Assembly (NCBI GenBank): GCA_040766985.1
Contig: JAXGPL010000014.1
Span: 1 to 64,000 of the forward strand
From: JAXGPL01 sp040766985
GTDB lineage: Bacteria > Bacillota > Sulfobacillia > JAUYEG01
Reading direction: 5' to 3'
Length of the DNA stretch: 64,000 nucleotides
The position numbers and the translations under genes are program-made. Of this stretch, positions 17,191 through 26,362 are shown piece by piece (the first letter of the stretch is position 1; every line of letters starts with the position of its first letter). The notes under the pieces were generated by a model. It searched no databases and was not told the DNA's origin. It worked only from the letters and a program-made list of their open reading frames with translations.

Positions 17191-17513
17191 ATGCAGGACA
17201 AAATCCTTACCTGCCGCGATTGCGGGGGGTCCTTCCTGCCGGTGGGGAGCAGCAGTTTTATGCCGAGCGTGGGTTCCAGAATAGGCCGTCGGTGCCGGAG
17301 TGCCGTAACTCGGCGCGCTTCGCAGGGCAGCCGTCCGCAGGGCGGCCGTGGCTTCGGCCAATGGGCGGCGAGCGCAGGATGTATCCGGCGGTTGCTCAGC
17401 ATGTGGGCGCGAGACCGAGTGCCGCTTCAGCCGCGCAGCGGCCGTCGGTCTACTGCGGCGAGTGCTTCGAGCGCCAGGGTTCCCGCGGACCGCGCCATGG
17501 TTCACAGCTCTGA
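17191..17513 (+). CDS. Zinc-ribbon domain protein (one frameshift)
   Basis: This small protein of about 107 residues belongs to the probable zinc-binding (zf-trcl-like) family. It starts MQDKILTCRDCGGSF. After a one-base shift near 17,230-17,245 it continues in another frame as GGEQQFYAERGFQNRP, which is the family signature (C-x2-C-G-x-x-F ... GEQxFYAxxGF). The expected second knuckle RCPEC reads VPEC, probably through another small error. The C-terminus YCGECFERQGSRGPRHGSQL carries a second Cys pair. The start has AAAAGGGG 10 bases upstream. Role unknown; such proteins are small and abundant in Clostridia. Confidence 0.7.
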
Positions 17514-17547
17514 GCGACTAAAGACTAGACTGCGATTGGCAAGGCAA

Positions 17548-18501
17548 TCAGGGGAATGCCTCCGGTTGCCTTGCATTTGCGTCTCGGGGGTGGCTCCGAT
17601 CATTTCCGTAGCGTTTGACCCAGCGCAGGTGGCAGAATGCCCTCTGGAAACCGAGCGCCAAGTAGAACGGTTGCTCTGAGCCCACGTAAGCGACTGTTGC
17701 GCCCTCCGCCGCGCACCGGCGAATCCCCTCCAGGACAGCTGCACGGCCGAGGCCCATCCGGCGGAAATCGGGGTCGGTCGCCACCGGCTCGACCATCGCA
17801 AAGCGGTTGTATGGCTCGTACCAGAGCCCGGCGTACGAGGCGAAGCGGCCGTCGGGGGCGACCACCACGATGTTCAGGTCGTGCCGGAAAGCAGGGGCCG
17901 ACTGCATTTGTGCCCGCCACACGAGCGCTTCCTCGGGCGGTTCGCCAGGATGGTTGAAACCCCGCCACAGCACCCGGTGGATCTTCCGTAGGTCGTTATC
18001 CTCCGCAAAGCTGCTCAGCCGGAACCCCCTGGGGAGGCTGGGCGCCGGCACCGGGCCGCTGATGAGGTACTCGGACGTCGGATCAGCGGCGCCGCCCTCG
18101 ACGCGAAAGCCCCGTGCCGCAAGAAGCGAAGCCAGCTCCGAGTCATGCTCGTACGCAAAAACCCGCAGGTACTCCGTGTCATCGGGCGCGATGCCGCGCA
18201 ACTGCCGTTCGGCGTAGTCCAGCATCTCCGGCTTCAGGTGGCTGTACGCCCGGTCGAACTCGAGATACGCCGTGCCGAGCCCGTCCTCGTAGTGGGCGAC
18301 GCCGGCAACATGCGACCCATCTTCCCAGATCCCAATCCGGTCGAGGACTGTGGTGTCGAGGTTGGGGTGCGAGTGCATGTACTCCCAGCGCGGCTCGGGC
18401 CAGTTGCCGTCGCGGTTTCCCGGGAGATGATTGGCGATCAGGAACCGCCCCACCAAATCGAAATCGCCGGGGCGTCCGTAGGGTCGCACCTTTACGGCCA
18501 C
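17548..18501 (-). CDS. GNAT family N-acetyltransferase (tandem domain)
   Basis: 317 residues with two GNAT-like halves. The N-terminal half (1-150) is degenerate. The C-terminal half has the acetyl-CoA loop motif VATDPDFRRMGLGRAAVLEGI (about 240-260) and the closing VGSEQPFYLALGFQRA. The start is GTG 18501 with GGAGG about 9 bases upstream. The acceptor substrate cannot be predicted. It is convergent with the zinc-ribbon gene and divergent from oadB. Confidence 0.88.
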   Translation of the reverse strand: MAVKVRPYGRPGDFDLVGRFLIANHLPGNRDGNWPEPRWEYMHSHPNLDTTVLDRIGIWEDGSHVAGVAHYEDGLGTAYLEFDRAYSHLKPEMLDYAERQLRGIAPDDTEYLRVFAYEHDSELASLLAARGFRVEGGAADPTSEYLISGPVPAPSLPRGFRLSSFAEDNDLRKIHRVLWRGFNHPGEPPEEALVWRAQMQSAPAFRHDLNIVVVAPDGRFASYAGLWYEPYNRFAMVEPVATDPDFRRMGLGRAAVLEGIRRCAAEGATVAYVGSEQPFYLALGFQRAFCHLRWVKRYGNDRSHPRDANARQPEAFP

Positions 18502-18712
18502 GCTTCATAGCCTCCGATCTAATCCCGGGCACTCTAACCGCCTCAAGGTCACCCGGGCACAGGCCAATTGTGCCAGAACAACTCCCGTCGGACAACCGCG
18601 GCGCGGCCGAAATGGCGCGGCCACCGTGGCGCTGCCAAGTTTAGAAGGGTATCGGCCCTGATGTAGAATTAGTGTTTGTTTGCAGAGAGTCGACCGCGAT
18701 GGGGGAAACCAA

Positions 18713-19826
18713 GTGCTAGAGTCGCTTCTTCAGGGGATTCACTGGCCTGACGTGGGGCCGGGTGGCGATGTTTTCGCCATCGGGCTGATCTTAATCTACC
18801 TGGCAGTCAAAAAGCAGTACGAGCCGATGATCCTGCTGCCGCTCGGATTCGGGGCGATCCTCGCCAACGTCCCGTTTTCGGCCGCCATCGGTGAGCACGG
18901 GGTATTGACGCTGTTATATCGGGCCGGGATCGTGACCGAGCTGTTCCCGGTCCTGATCTTCATCGCGGTCGGCGCCATGATCGACTTCACGCCGTTGCTT
19001 CGCAACCCCGGTGATGTTCTTCTTCGGGCGGCAGCGCAGTTCGTGATCTTCTTTACAGTCTTGCTGGCCATCGCTTTCGGCTTTGACCTCGGAGGCGGCC
19101 TCGTCGGCATCATCGGCGCAGCCGACGGCCAACGTCGATCTACGTTGCAGCACGGTTCGCGCCCGGCCTGCTCGCTCGATATCTGTCGCGGCATATTCAT
19201 ACATGGCCCTCGTACCGCTGATCCAGCCGCCGGTAATCAAGATGCTGACGACGAGTGCCGAGCGGCGGATCCGCATGGACTACCAGGATGTAGCCGTTCC
19301 CAAGACGTTGCGGATAGCGTTTCCGATTGCTGTGACACTGCTCGCGGGACTGCTTGTACCGATGGGTGTCGCCCTGATCGGCCTGCTGATGTTCGGCAAC
19401 CTGATCCGCGAATGCGGTGTCCTGGAGCGGCTGTCGATCTCGGCACAGAACGAACTGGCCAACCTGGTCACGTTGCTCCTCGGTATCACGATCGGCTCGA
19501 CGATGACCGCGGAGGCCTTCCTCAATGCGCGGACGCTGATGATCATGGGCATGGGGCTGATCGCGTTCGTGTTCGACACAGCGGGCGGAGTCCTCTTCGC
19601 CAAGGCGCTCAACCTGTTTATGAAACGCAAGATCAACCCCATGATCGGCGCCGCAGGGATATCGGCGTTCCCGATGTCGGCGAGGGTCATCCACAAGCTC
19701 GGCTTGGCCGAAGACCGCACCAACTACCTGATTATGCACACCATTTCGGCCAATGTGGCCGGCCAGATCGGCTCGGTTATGGCTGGCGGCGCGGTGCTGG
19801 CTCTCGTGCCTGCGCTGCTCAAGTAG
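18713..19826 (+). CDS. Sodium ion-translocating decarboxylase, beta subunit (OadB/GcdB/MmdB family; two frameshifts)
   Basis: This is the membrane subunit that couples decarboxylation of a carboxybiotin to Na+ export. The segment SLLQGIHWPDVGPGGDVFAIG, MILLPLGFGAILANVP, FIAVGAMIDFTPLL and GIIGAADG is in the first frame. One-base losses near 19,130 and 19,177 move the frame twice, and the middle piece reads TSIYVAARFAPGLLA. The third piece begins ISVAAYSYMALVPLIQPP and contains FGNLIRECGVLERLS, TMTAEAF and AGISAFPMSARVI, all family motifs. Intact length would be about 371 residues. The start is GTG 18713 with GGGGGAAA upstream. No carboxyltransferase alpha subunit or biotin carrier is in the window, so the substrate (oxaloacetate, methylmalonyl-CoA or glutaconyl-CoA) is open. 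Confidence 0.85.
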
Positions 19827-19834
19827 GGAGTTGC

Positions 19835-20008
19835 ATGTCTATGACGCAGACGATGCTTGACGGGATTACGCTGTCACTATACGGTCTGGGCACCGTCTTT
19901 GCCGCATTGGTTTCGTTTTCGGTCCTCGTGTTGGTGATGCAGCGGCTGATGGGGCGCCCGTCCGTTGAGGACCCTGCCACGCCTGACGACTCGCCAACGC
20001 AGGGCTAG
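19835..20008 (+). CDS. OadG-like small membrane subunit of sodium-pumping decarboxylase
   Basis: 57 residues starting MSMTQTMLDGITLSLYGLGT, one membrane helix (about 15-40, ending VSFSVLVLVMQRLMG) and an acidic tail EDPATPDDSPTQG. Size, the GLGTVFAALVSF helix and its place 8 bases after the beta subunit fit the gamma (OadG/MmdD) subunit, which holds the complex together. The order beta-gamma without alpha is unusual. Confidence 0.65.
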   Translation: MSMTQTMLDGITLSLYGLGTVFAALVSFSVLVLVMQRLMGRPSVEDPATPDDSPTQG

Positions 20009-20048
20009 CCGAAGCGACCGAGCGCATCCACCGGGGGAGGCGTTGATT

Positions 20049-21161
20049 GTGGCATCCAACTACACCAAGCTCTTTGACCAGGGGTTGTTAAGCTTCTTTC
20101 AGGATGCGGTCCGGATTGTCGTCCGCGATCCGTCCATGGCTGTCCATATGTTCCGGACTCTGCGCAACCAGCAGGCGGCAGCGGCGCGCCGGGCGGAGTG
20201 GGGCAGGCGGGGAGTGCACGTCCCGCAGATCATCATTGCCAGCGTCACCCACCGGTGTAACCTTAACTGCAAGGGGTGCTACGCGCTGGCCCAGCACCCC
20301 AACGCCGAGGAGGAGATGAGCACCGAGCGGCTCTGCGCGGTGCTTGACGAAGCTTCAGAGCTTGGGGTTTCCATTGTGATGCTCGCCGGGGGCGAGCCGT
20401 TGGTCCGGCCCGACATCCTGGACATCGCCGGACGGTACCCGCAGATCATCTTCCCGCTGTTCACCAACGGCCTGCTTGTGGACGATGCGATGATCGAGTG
20501 CCTGGAGCGACGCCGCAATCTGATTCCGCTGATCAGCCTTGAGGGACACGCCGGGCTAACCGATGAGCGTCGGGGCAGCGGCGTGCACGAGCACGCGATC
20601 GGCCTGATGGCCAAGCTGCTCAGGGCAGGCGTGTTCTTCGGCACATCGATCACCGTCACAAGAAGCAATTTCGAACTGGTCACCGGCGACGGCTTTGCCG
20701 ACCAACTGCTCCAGGCCGGATGCCGCGTGTTCATCTACGTGGAGTACGTCCCGATCCAGCCCGGCACAGAAGACCTGGTCCTCGCGCCGGAGCAGAAGGC
20801 CGTGCTTACCGCACGCATGCAAACCCTCAAAGGCAGGTTGCCTGGTCTGTTCGTGGCCTTTCCCGGCGACGAGGAGATCTATGGCGGTTGCCTTGCGGCG
20901 GGCAGGGGCTTTATCCATATCAGCCCGGAGGGCCGGGTCGAGCCGTGCCCCTTCGCTCCCTACTCCGACAGCAGCCTCAGAGATATGACCTTGCGGGACG
21001 CCCTGGCGTCCGATTTCCTGCGGACGATTCGCGAAAGCGAAGCCCACCTCGGCGAGAGTAAAGGCGGCTGCGCCCTGTGGGAGAACCGCGAATGGGTCGC
21101 CTCTGTTCTCAATCAGGTCAAGTCCGGCGTCCAAGAAGCCAAACGGGAGGGATCCGAGTGA
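20049..21161 (+). CDS. Radical SAM protein
   Basis: 370 residues. The radical SAM cluster motif is THRCNLNCKGCYA (CxxxCxxC, about 63-70), followed by MLAGGEPLVRP (GGE motif) and TNGLLVDDAMIE. Near the C-terminus GGCLAAGRGFIHISPEGRVEPCPF and GGCALW offer extra cysteines, reminiscent of SPASM/auxiliary-cluster proteins. The N-terminus (YTKLFDQGLLSFFQDAVRIV) matches membrane-associated radical SAM proteins of clostridia. The start is GTG 20049, 8 bases behind GGGGGAGG. It overlaps the next gene by four bases (GTGA). No precursor peptide is visible; the substrate is unknown. Confidence 0.88.
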   Translation: MASNYTKLFDQGLLSFFQDAVRIVVRDPSMAVHMFRTLRNQQAAAARRAEWGRRGVHVPQIIIASVTHRCNLNCKGCYALAQHPNAEEEMSTERLCAVLDEASELGVSIVMLAGGEPLVRPDILDIAGRYPQIIFPLFTNGLLVDDAMIECLERRRNLIPLISLEGHAGLTDERRGSGVHEHAIGLMAKLLRAGVFFGTSITVTRSNFELVTGDGFADQLLQAGCRVFIYVEYVPIQPGTEDLVLAPEQKAVLTARMQTLKGRLPGLFVAFPGDEEIYGGCLAAGRGFIHISPEGRVEPCPFAPYSDSSLRDMTLRDALASDFLRTIRESEAHLGESKGGCALWENREWVASVLNQVKSGVQEAKREGSE

Positions 21162-22596
21162 CCGGTCCAGACTGGCAGGGGTTCGAGGAGTTCGCTTCGC
21201 GCTACATCGCCGCCTACGGGGTTCCCGGCATCGCCGTCGGAGTAGCGAACCGCGGCGAGATGGTCTACTGGAAGGGCTTCGGGTGGCGCGACCGGGAGCG
21301 GCAATTGCCCGTGACTCCCGACACGCTCTTCGGCATTGGGTCAATCACCAAGTCGTTCACAGCGGTGGCCGTGATGCAACTTATCGAGCAGGGCAAGCTT
21401 CGGACATCCGATCCTGTCCGCAAGTACCTTCCCGAGTTGCGCATCGGCCGCGACACGGCCATCGCGGAGAGCATCACCATCCACCACCTTCTGACCCATA
21501 CGACTGGTACGCCGCCGCTACCCTCGCTGATCTACTGCATGCTCACGAGCATGCGCGCCGATCCGTCGATGGCGGACCACCCGGGGGCTGCACGGTTCGC
21601 CGACGCCAAAGCCCTGGACTGCTACACCGACTTTGAGGAATTCCTGGCGGGCCTGGACGTCGCGCCGCTCGCCAATCCCGGCGCCGTCTTCTCCTATCTG
21701 AACGACGGTTGGGCCCTGCTCGGCGAGATCGTCACACGGATCAGCGGCCTGCAGTACGAGGACTACGTTAGTGAGCACATCCTTAAGCCCGCCGGGATGA
21801 CGCGGTCCACATTCCGCCTGGAAACCCTGCTGGCGGTGGACGATGTGGCAACCCTCTACGCCGGCAAACCGGGCAGCGACGCACCCGAAGACGTGGCAGC
21901 ATCGCCGGCGTGGCTGGACAGCAAGGTGATGTGCGCGGCCGGTTTCCTCAAGTCAAGTGTCCGTGACATGCTCCGGTACCTCGATATCTACCGGACGGGG
22001 GCGCCCCTTGCGGTCGGGACGGCGACGGCTCGCCAGTCGTGTCCGGGCACAGCCTGCTGCGGATGACGACCCCCTACATCGGGTTGGGCGGCGGCACGGC
22101 GGGGTATGGGTATGGCCTGCGCATAACCCCCAATTACCACGGTGTGACGCTGGTCGAGCACAGCGGCGGCATCAAGGGGGTTTCCGCGAACGTCATCTGG
22201 GTGCCGCAGCTACATCTGACCTCGGTGCTCCTGTGCAACCTCGCCGGGGTGCCCTCCGGGTCGATCCATCTCGGAGCGGTCAACGCGTTCATGGGCCTTC
22301 CTGCGAGCACCCGGCGCGTCGAGTGGGGCGAGTACGTTCCCCAGCCGGAACGCCTGCCTCTCTACGCCGGCAGCTACGTGTCGGGCGAAGGGGCCGTGGC
22401 CCGGGTTAGGCCGGACGGCGGGCGCCTGCTCATCGAGCTGGAGGGCAAGACGTATTGCGCGCGGCCGGTGGCTTTGGATACGTTCACCATCACGCAGAAA
22501 CTCGAGGAGATGGCCGTCCGCTTCCTCATGGCGCCCGACGGCCGGTATTTCGCGGCGGAGTTCGGAGCGCGGGTGATTCCGAAGGCGGCGGAGTAG
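21158..22596 (+). CDS. Serine hydrolase, beta-lactamase/AmpC-like family (one frameshift)
   Basis: A penicillin-binding-protein-like serine hydrolase of about 479 residues. The catalytic SxxK is SITK in GIGSITKSF (about 57-60), the YxN motif is YLN in FSYLNDGW, and the third motif is HSGG in VEHSGGIKG. The coding frame breaks by one base between 22,010 and 22,040; the rest (VSGHSLLRMTTPYIGLGGG to the stop at 22596) continues in another frame. No signal peptide is visible, so a cytoplasmic esterase or D-amino-peptide hydrolase role is possible. Translationally coupled to the radical SAM gene. Confidence 0.85.
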
Positions 22597-22622
22597 GCAG
22601 CAACGGATAGGGACAGACAACG

Positions 22623-22651
22623 ACGGGCCGCGGGATTGCCCCGGGGCCCGT
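22623..22651. terminator. Bidirectional hairpin between serine hydrolase and rubrerythrin
   Basis: Stem ACGGGCC/GGCCCGT around a GC-rich loop, placed between two convergent genes. No U-run; probable but weak terminator. Confidence 0.5.
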
Positions 22652-22680
22652 AGCAGTGGATCCGGTTTGCTTCGCTGTTC

Positions 22681-23193
22681 TTACCGGTACAGGTTGGAGA
22701 TCTTGAGGTGCTCGCTCTCGATTTCCGCGAGAGCGTATAACACCTGCTTGACCCGTAGTTCAGGAGCACGCTCCGCAGCTTCGAGATAGAAGGTGGACGC
22801 CCGGCGTTCGCGCCGGTGGGACTCGGCAAAGTTGGCCTCGTCGGTGTCCGCGCATTCCACGGCGGGCTTCTCCCCCGGCTCGGCGCCGAGCATGTCGGTC
22901 AACAACTCCGCGTGTTCTGCTTCCTGCTTGGCCAAGCGGGCGAAAATCGCCTCGCTGATCTGGTTCTGCGCTTTGTAGCGGGCGCCGGTATAGAAAGCGG
23001 TGTTGTTGAGCTCCAGGCCAATCGCCTGCCTGACATCCCGGGCCGATTGCTCGCACATCTCCTGCTTGCCGAAATCCTGCCACTCGGCTGCGGGCACGAG
23101 GTGTTTGCCGCCTGCGCCGCAGAACGGGCACCTCTCGGCAGCGATAGGCCCGAGATAGGACTCGCCGCAGATCTGACAACGGAAAGGATGCAT
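22681..23193 (-). CDS. Rubrerythrin (N-terminal rubredoxin-like domain)
   Basis: A 170-residue peroxide- or oxygen-scavenging diiron protein. An N-terminal rubredoxin-like knuckle (RCQICG, then RCPFCG) is followed from about 55 by a ferritin-like domain with ligands in GLELNNTAFY, KQEAEHAELL, ERRASTFYLEA and EIESEH. The rubredoxin-like domain at the N-terminus is the reverse of classical rubrerythrin. Start ATG 23193 with AGAGGGGG six bases upstream. Expected function is NAD(P)H-dependent H2O2 reduction in an anaerobe. Confidence 0.92.
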   Translation of the reverse strand: MHPFRCQICGESYLGPIAAERCPFCGAGGKHLVPAAEWQDFGKQEMCEQSARDVRQAIGLELNNTAFYTGARYKAQNQISEAIFARLAKQEAEHAELLTDMLGAEPGEKPAVECADTDEANFAESHRRERRASTFYLEAAERAPELRVKQVLYALAEIESEHLKISNLYR

Positions 23194-23283
23194 CGATATC
23201 CCCCTCTGCTTGTGAAGTGTTGTGTGTTGAATGTGCTTATTGATATATTTACAGAATTACTACGCCGTGGAGGGTTTTCCTGC

Positions 23284-24546
23284 CTAGATACCAGCGCGCC
23301 CGGGGTTGGGTGAGGGGTGAGCTTTGAGGGCCGGCTGTCCGTTTGCGAGACTGCCGTAAATGCCCGCCAGCTTGCGAACGAGCAGGGCAGGGTGGAATTC
23401 CCGGCTTCTGTCCCTCGCCGCGCGGCCCATGCGCGCCGCCAGCTCGGGATCCGACGCCAGCCTGATGACGGCCTCGGCAATCTGATCGGGGCTGCTCGGG
23501 CGCACGAATCCCTCCGTCCCGTCCCGGATCAACTCGCGGGCGGCGGGCGAATCGGCTGTGACCACGGGGAGGCCCGTGGCCATACCCTCGAGAATCGCCA
23601 GCCCCTGTGTCTCGACAGTCGACGTAAAGATCATGGCGTCAGCGACGCGAAGGTTCTGGAAGACCTCCTCCCGCGTCACCTCACCCGTGAACGACACCAG
23701 GCTCTTGATGCCCAACTCCATGGCGAGAGTGCGGAGCCGCGGGGCTTCGGGGCCATCGCCGATGACGACCAGCCGCCACCGTTCTCGACTGCGGGGGTCT
23801 TTGCGCGCCAGCTCGAACATCACCTGGAGAGCCAGGTCGGGGTTCTTCTCCTTGGCCAGCCTGCCCACCAAGGCCAGGACGAATGCTGAGGAATTGCCCT
23901 GCCCGGCCGCGGACCGCGGCCTTCTGGGAGCCACCGCAGCCGCGCAGTCAGCCTGCGCCGGATCTACCCCCGTCGGCAGGATCTCGATCGGCGTCTCGAC
24001 GCCGATATCCAAAAGCAACTCGTGTAGGTGATGTGACGGGGCGATGACCAGATTACAGTAGCTGCAGTAGCTGACCAGGTACTTGCGGATGACCAGCTTC
24101 AGCGGCTGAGAGAGCGGCGGAAGATAGCGCGTGTACTCCTCGTAATAGCTATGGCAGGTGAACACGACGGGGCACTCGCACGCTCGCGCAATATAGAGGC
24201 CGAGCAGTCCGACTGCGAACGGCGAATGGACGTGGACAATGTCGGGCTCAAGCTCCTGCAACCGTGTCAGGACGTTGCGCGTGACCGGGGCGATCAGTCG
24301 GAGCCTGGGATACGCGGGCAGCGGCATTGACGGTAGCCTGAACACGTCCGGTTCCTCTTCCGTGTGCGGATACTCCGGAGCGACGACCGTGACCCGATGC
24401 CCCAACTGGCGCAACTGCGAAGCATAGATGTCCATCGAGGTAACGACTCCGCTCACGTAGGGGCGGTAGGTATCACTGAAAAACAGCACGTTCAGCGACC
24501 GCTTTGCGCCGTGCGGTGTCGCAATATCTGCCGGCTCAGCCTCCAA
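23284..24546 (-). CDS. Glycosyltransferase family 4 (GT4) protein
   Basis: 420-residue GT-B glycosyltransferase. The N-terminal domain starts NVLFFSDTYRPYVSGVVTSM and has DIVHVHSPFAVGLLG. The C-terminal donor domain has ALVGRLAKEKNPDLAL, VVIGDGPEAPRL, FTGEVTREEV and the EX7E motif in STVETQGLAILEGMATGLPVV. It resembles glycolipid synthases that glucosylate diacylglycerol and MgtA-type mannosyltransferases. The start is TTG 24546; no strong Shine-Dalgarno is seen, and a possible small ORF upstream overlaps it, which suggests translational coupling. Confidence 0.92.
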   Translation of the reverse strand: MEAEPADIATPHGAKRSLNVLFFSDTYRPYVSGVVTSMDIYASQLRQLGHRVTVVAPEYPHTEEEPDVFRLPSMPLPAYPRLRLIAPVTRNVLTRLQELEPDIVHVHSPFAVGLLGLYIARACECPVVFTCHSYYEEYTRYLPPLSQPLKLVIRKYLVSYCSYCNLVIAPSHHLHELLLDIGVETPIEILPTGVDPAQADCAAAVAPRRPRSAAGQGNSSAFVLALVGRLAKEKNPDLALQVMFELARKDPRSRERWRLVVIGDGPEAPRLRTLAMELGIKSLVSFTGEVTREEVFQNLRVADAMIFTSTVETQGLAILEGMATGLPVVTADSPAARELIRDGTEGFVRPSSPDQIAEAVIRLASDPELAARMGRAARDRSREFHPALLVRKLAGIYGSLANGQPALKAHPSPNPGRAGI

Positions 24547-24648
24547 CCAGACAATCCTCCAGTTCTGCCCAATCGGCCGTGTCCGTTAGGGCAATACCTG
24601 TCAACGCCAAGGCCCAGAAGGCCACATAGCTATTTCCTTAAGTGTCAT
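24536..24648 (-). CDS. Possible small membrane protein (one frameshift)
   Basis: On the minus strand AAGGAGG precedes ATG 24648 at ideal distance, giving MTLKEIAM. One base later in frame the sequence reads VAFWALALTGIALTDTADWA and then ELEDCLVGG to a stop at 24536, overlapping the glycosyltransferase start. It would be about 37 residues with one hydrophobic segment. The strong ribosome-binding site is the main support; the frame break is a weakness. Confidence 0.3.
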
Positions 24649-24749
24649 AGTTCCTCCTTCCATGCAGATTGAAGCACCCGCAGCCAGGCGAACCGCTGCA
24701 GAGGCGGATCCGGTGCAATAGGGCGCAATGAATGGAACGGCATAAGAGA

Positions 24750-24788
24750 AACTGCCGGCGGACCAGGTGGAAGCGGCCGCCGGCAGTT
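24750..24788 (-). terminator. Intrinsic terminator after the D-amino-acid transaminase gene
   Basis: Perfect 12-bp stem AACTGCCGGCGG/CCGCCGGCAGTT with a 15-base loop, 10 bases after the stop. On the minus strand it is followed by TTTCTCTTAT, a reasonable U-rich tail. Confidence 0.75.
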
Positions 24789-24798
24789 GGTTTGGGCC

Positions 24799-25665
24799 CT
24801 ATGACTTGCGGTATTCGCCGGTCTTGATATGGTACCGGAACAGCTCTAGCAGGCGCATTGCCACCCGACCGGGTTTGCCGTCGCCGATCTGGTGCCCGTC
24901 GATCTCCACAATTGGCAACACATCGGGCGAAGTGCTGGTCAGAAAGACCTCTTCGGCGTTCAGCATCTCGGCCACGGAGAAGGCCTTCTCCTCAAGCGGT
25001 ATCCCGGCTGCATGGGCGCAGTTGATGGTCACCAGCCGCGAGATCCCCCAAAGGATATTGCGCGACTTGGGCGCCGTGCGCACCACACCGTCAATGACGG
25101 CGAACAGATTGCTCGCCGAGCACTCATTGACTATTCCGTCGCGGCCGACCAGGATGGCTTCATACGCACCCACGCGGTGCGCCGCATCGGAGGCCATGCA
25201 GTTTGGGAGCAGATTGAGCGATTTGATCCATGCCTTCTCCCAGCGCTGGTCGATTTGGGTGACGCACCTGACACCGTTCTCGTGAAGGCCCTTGGGGGAA
25301 CTGCCGAACTCCTTCGCCCACGCGACAATGGAGGGAGCCGTGTCCGCCGGCGGGTAGTAGTGCTTGCGGGGCGAGATGCCGCGCGAGACGTGGAAGTAAA
25401 TCAGGGCATCTGCGTAACCGCTGTCTGCCTTGAGCTTGGCCAGGATTGCCTTGACCTCGCCGCGCGACCACGGGACCTCGATCTCCACCCCTTTGAGGCT
25501 GCGATAGAACCGGTCGAGGTGGTGGTCGAGGGCGAAGAACTTGCCGTCGATGACCTTGACCACCTCGTAAACGCCGTCGCCGAAAACGAACGCCCGGTCG
25601 TCAGGCGATACTTTTAGCTGGTCAAGGGTTGTGTAGTGACCGTTGTAGTACGCGGAGTCCGGCAT
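24799..25665 (-). CDS. dat: D-amino-acid transaminase (class IV PLP aminotransferase)
   Basis: 288-residue fold-type IV aminotransferase. Key features are FVFGDGVYEVVKV, FHVSRGISPRKH, the PLP-lysine segment AWIKSLNLLPN (Lys about 145), RVGAYEAILVGRDGIVNECSASNLF and FLTSTSPDVLPIVEIDG. The layout matches Bacillus D-alanine transaminase, which makes D-Glu or D-Ala for the wall; branched-chain transaminase is less likely. Start ATG 25665 behind AAAGGAGG. It follows hpt by 35 bases, probably in one transcript ending at the 24750-24788 terminator. Confidence 0.9.
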   Translation of the reverse strand: MPDSAYYNGHYTTLDQLKVSPDDRAFVFGDGVYEVVKVIDGKFFALDHHLDRFYRSLKGVEIEVPWSRGEVKAILAKLKADSGYADALIYFHVSRGISPRKHYYPPADTAPSIVAWAKEFGSSPKGLHENGVRCVTQIDQRWEKAWIKSLNLLPNCMASDAAHRVGAYEAILVGRDGIVNECSASNLFAVIDGVVRTAPKSRNILWGISRLVTINCAHAAGIPLEEKAFSVAEMLNAEEVFLTSTSPDVLPIVEIDGHQIGDGKPGRVAMRLLELFRYHIKTGEYRKS

Positions 25666-25700
25666 ACTCTGCCTCCTTTGTCGAGCGCCTTGGAGCGATG

Positions 25701-26255
25701 CTAACGCCTGGATATTTCGCCGTGGTGCGCTGAATCCTGCCCCAGATCTCCAGCCTCCAGGATGACGATATCAGGCAGATGGCGGTAACGCTCGGCATAA
25801 TCCAAACCATAGCCCACCACGAATACATCCGGGACTGTGAAGCCGACATACTCGGGCTGCAGCTGTACCCGTCGCCGTGACGGTTTGTCAAGAAGCACAC
25901 ACAACCGCAGCGATGCGGGGTCCCGGCTGCCGACGATGTCCCTGACCGCACGCAGGCTGAGGCCGGTATCGCAGATGTCCTCCACGATCACGACGTTGCG
26001 GCCCGCCACATCGGCGCTGAGATCCTTCAGCAACCGGAAGGCCCCCGAACTAGTGCCCTTGCCGTAACTGGAAACCGCGAGAAAGTCGATCTCGTGCGCG
26101 ATGTCCATCGCCCTGGATAGGTCGGCCATGAACACATAGCTGCCCTTGAGGACTCCCACGAGCAGCGGGTTCTGATCGGCCAGGTCAGAGCTGATCTGCT
26201 GCGCCAGTTCGGCGACCCGTGTCGCGATCTCCGCCGCGCCCAGAAGCGTCCGCAT
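25701..26255 (-). CDS. hpt: Hypoxanthine phosphoribosyltransferase
   Basis: Purine salvage enzyme converting hypoxanthine/guanine and PRPP to nucleotides. The PRPP-binding motif is VVIVEDICDTGLS, with LVGVLKGSYVFMADL (flexible-loop region start) and VPDVFVVGYGLDYAERYRHLP near the end. Length 184 residues from ATG 26255, which is 11 bases from AAGGGG; an in-frame GTG at 26267 overlaps that Shine-Dalgarno and is less likely. Confidence 0.95.
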   Translation of the reverse strand: MRTLLGAAEIATRVAELAQQISSDLADQNPLLVGVLKGSYVFMADLSRAMDIAHEIDFLAVSSYGKGTSSGAFRLLKDLSADVAGRNVVIVEDICDTGLSLRAVRDIVGSRDPASLRLCVLLDKPSRRRVQLQPEYVGFTVPDVFVVGYGLDYAERYRHLPDIVILEAGDLGQDSAHHGEISRR

Positions 26256-26285
26256 GGGCTCACTCACCCCTTGGATGTAAGGAGA

Positions 26286-26318
26286 GCGGACGCGGCAGGT
26301 TGAGTCTGCCGCGTCCGC
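26286..26318 (-). terminator. Hairpin between the DapA-family gene and hpt
   Basis: Perfect 13-bp stem (GCGGACGCGGCAG/CTGCCGCGTCCGC) with a 7-base loop between two minus-strand genes, 45 bases after the aldolase stop. On the minus strand TCTCCTTA follows, a poor U-run. Confidence 0.6.
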
Positions 26319-26362
26319 GTGGTCGTGCTCGCTCGGACCGGCCCCGTTAGCCGGAAGCCGGG

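Noticed and set aside
18680..20008. Single 442-residue protein
   Set aside because: It is three different frames of oadB plus the separate oadG; the middle part has no family similarity.
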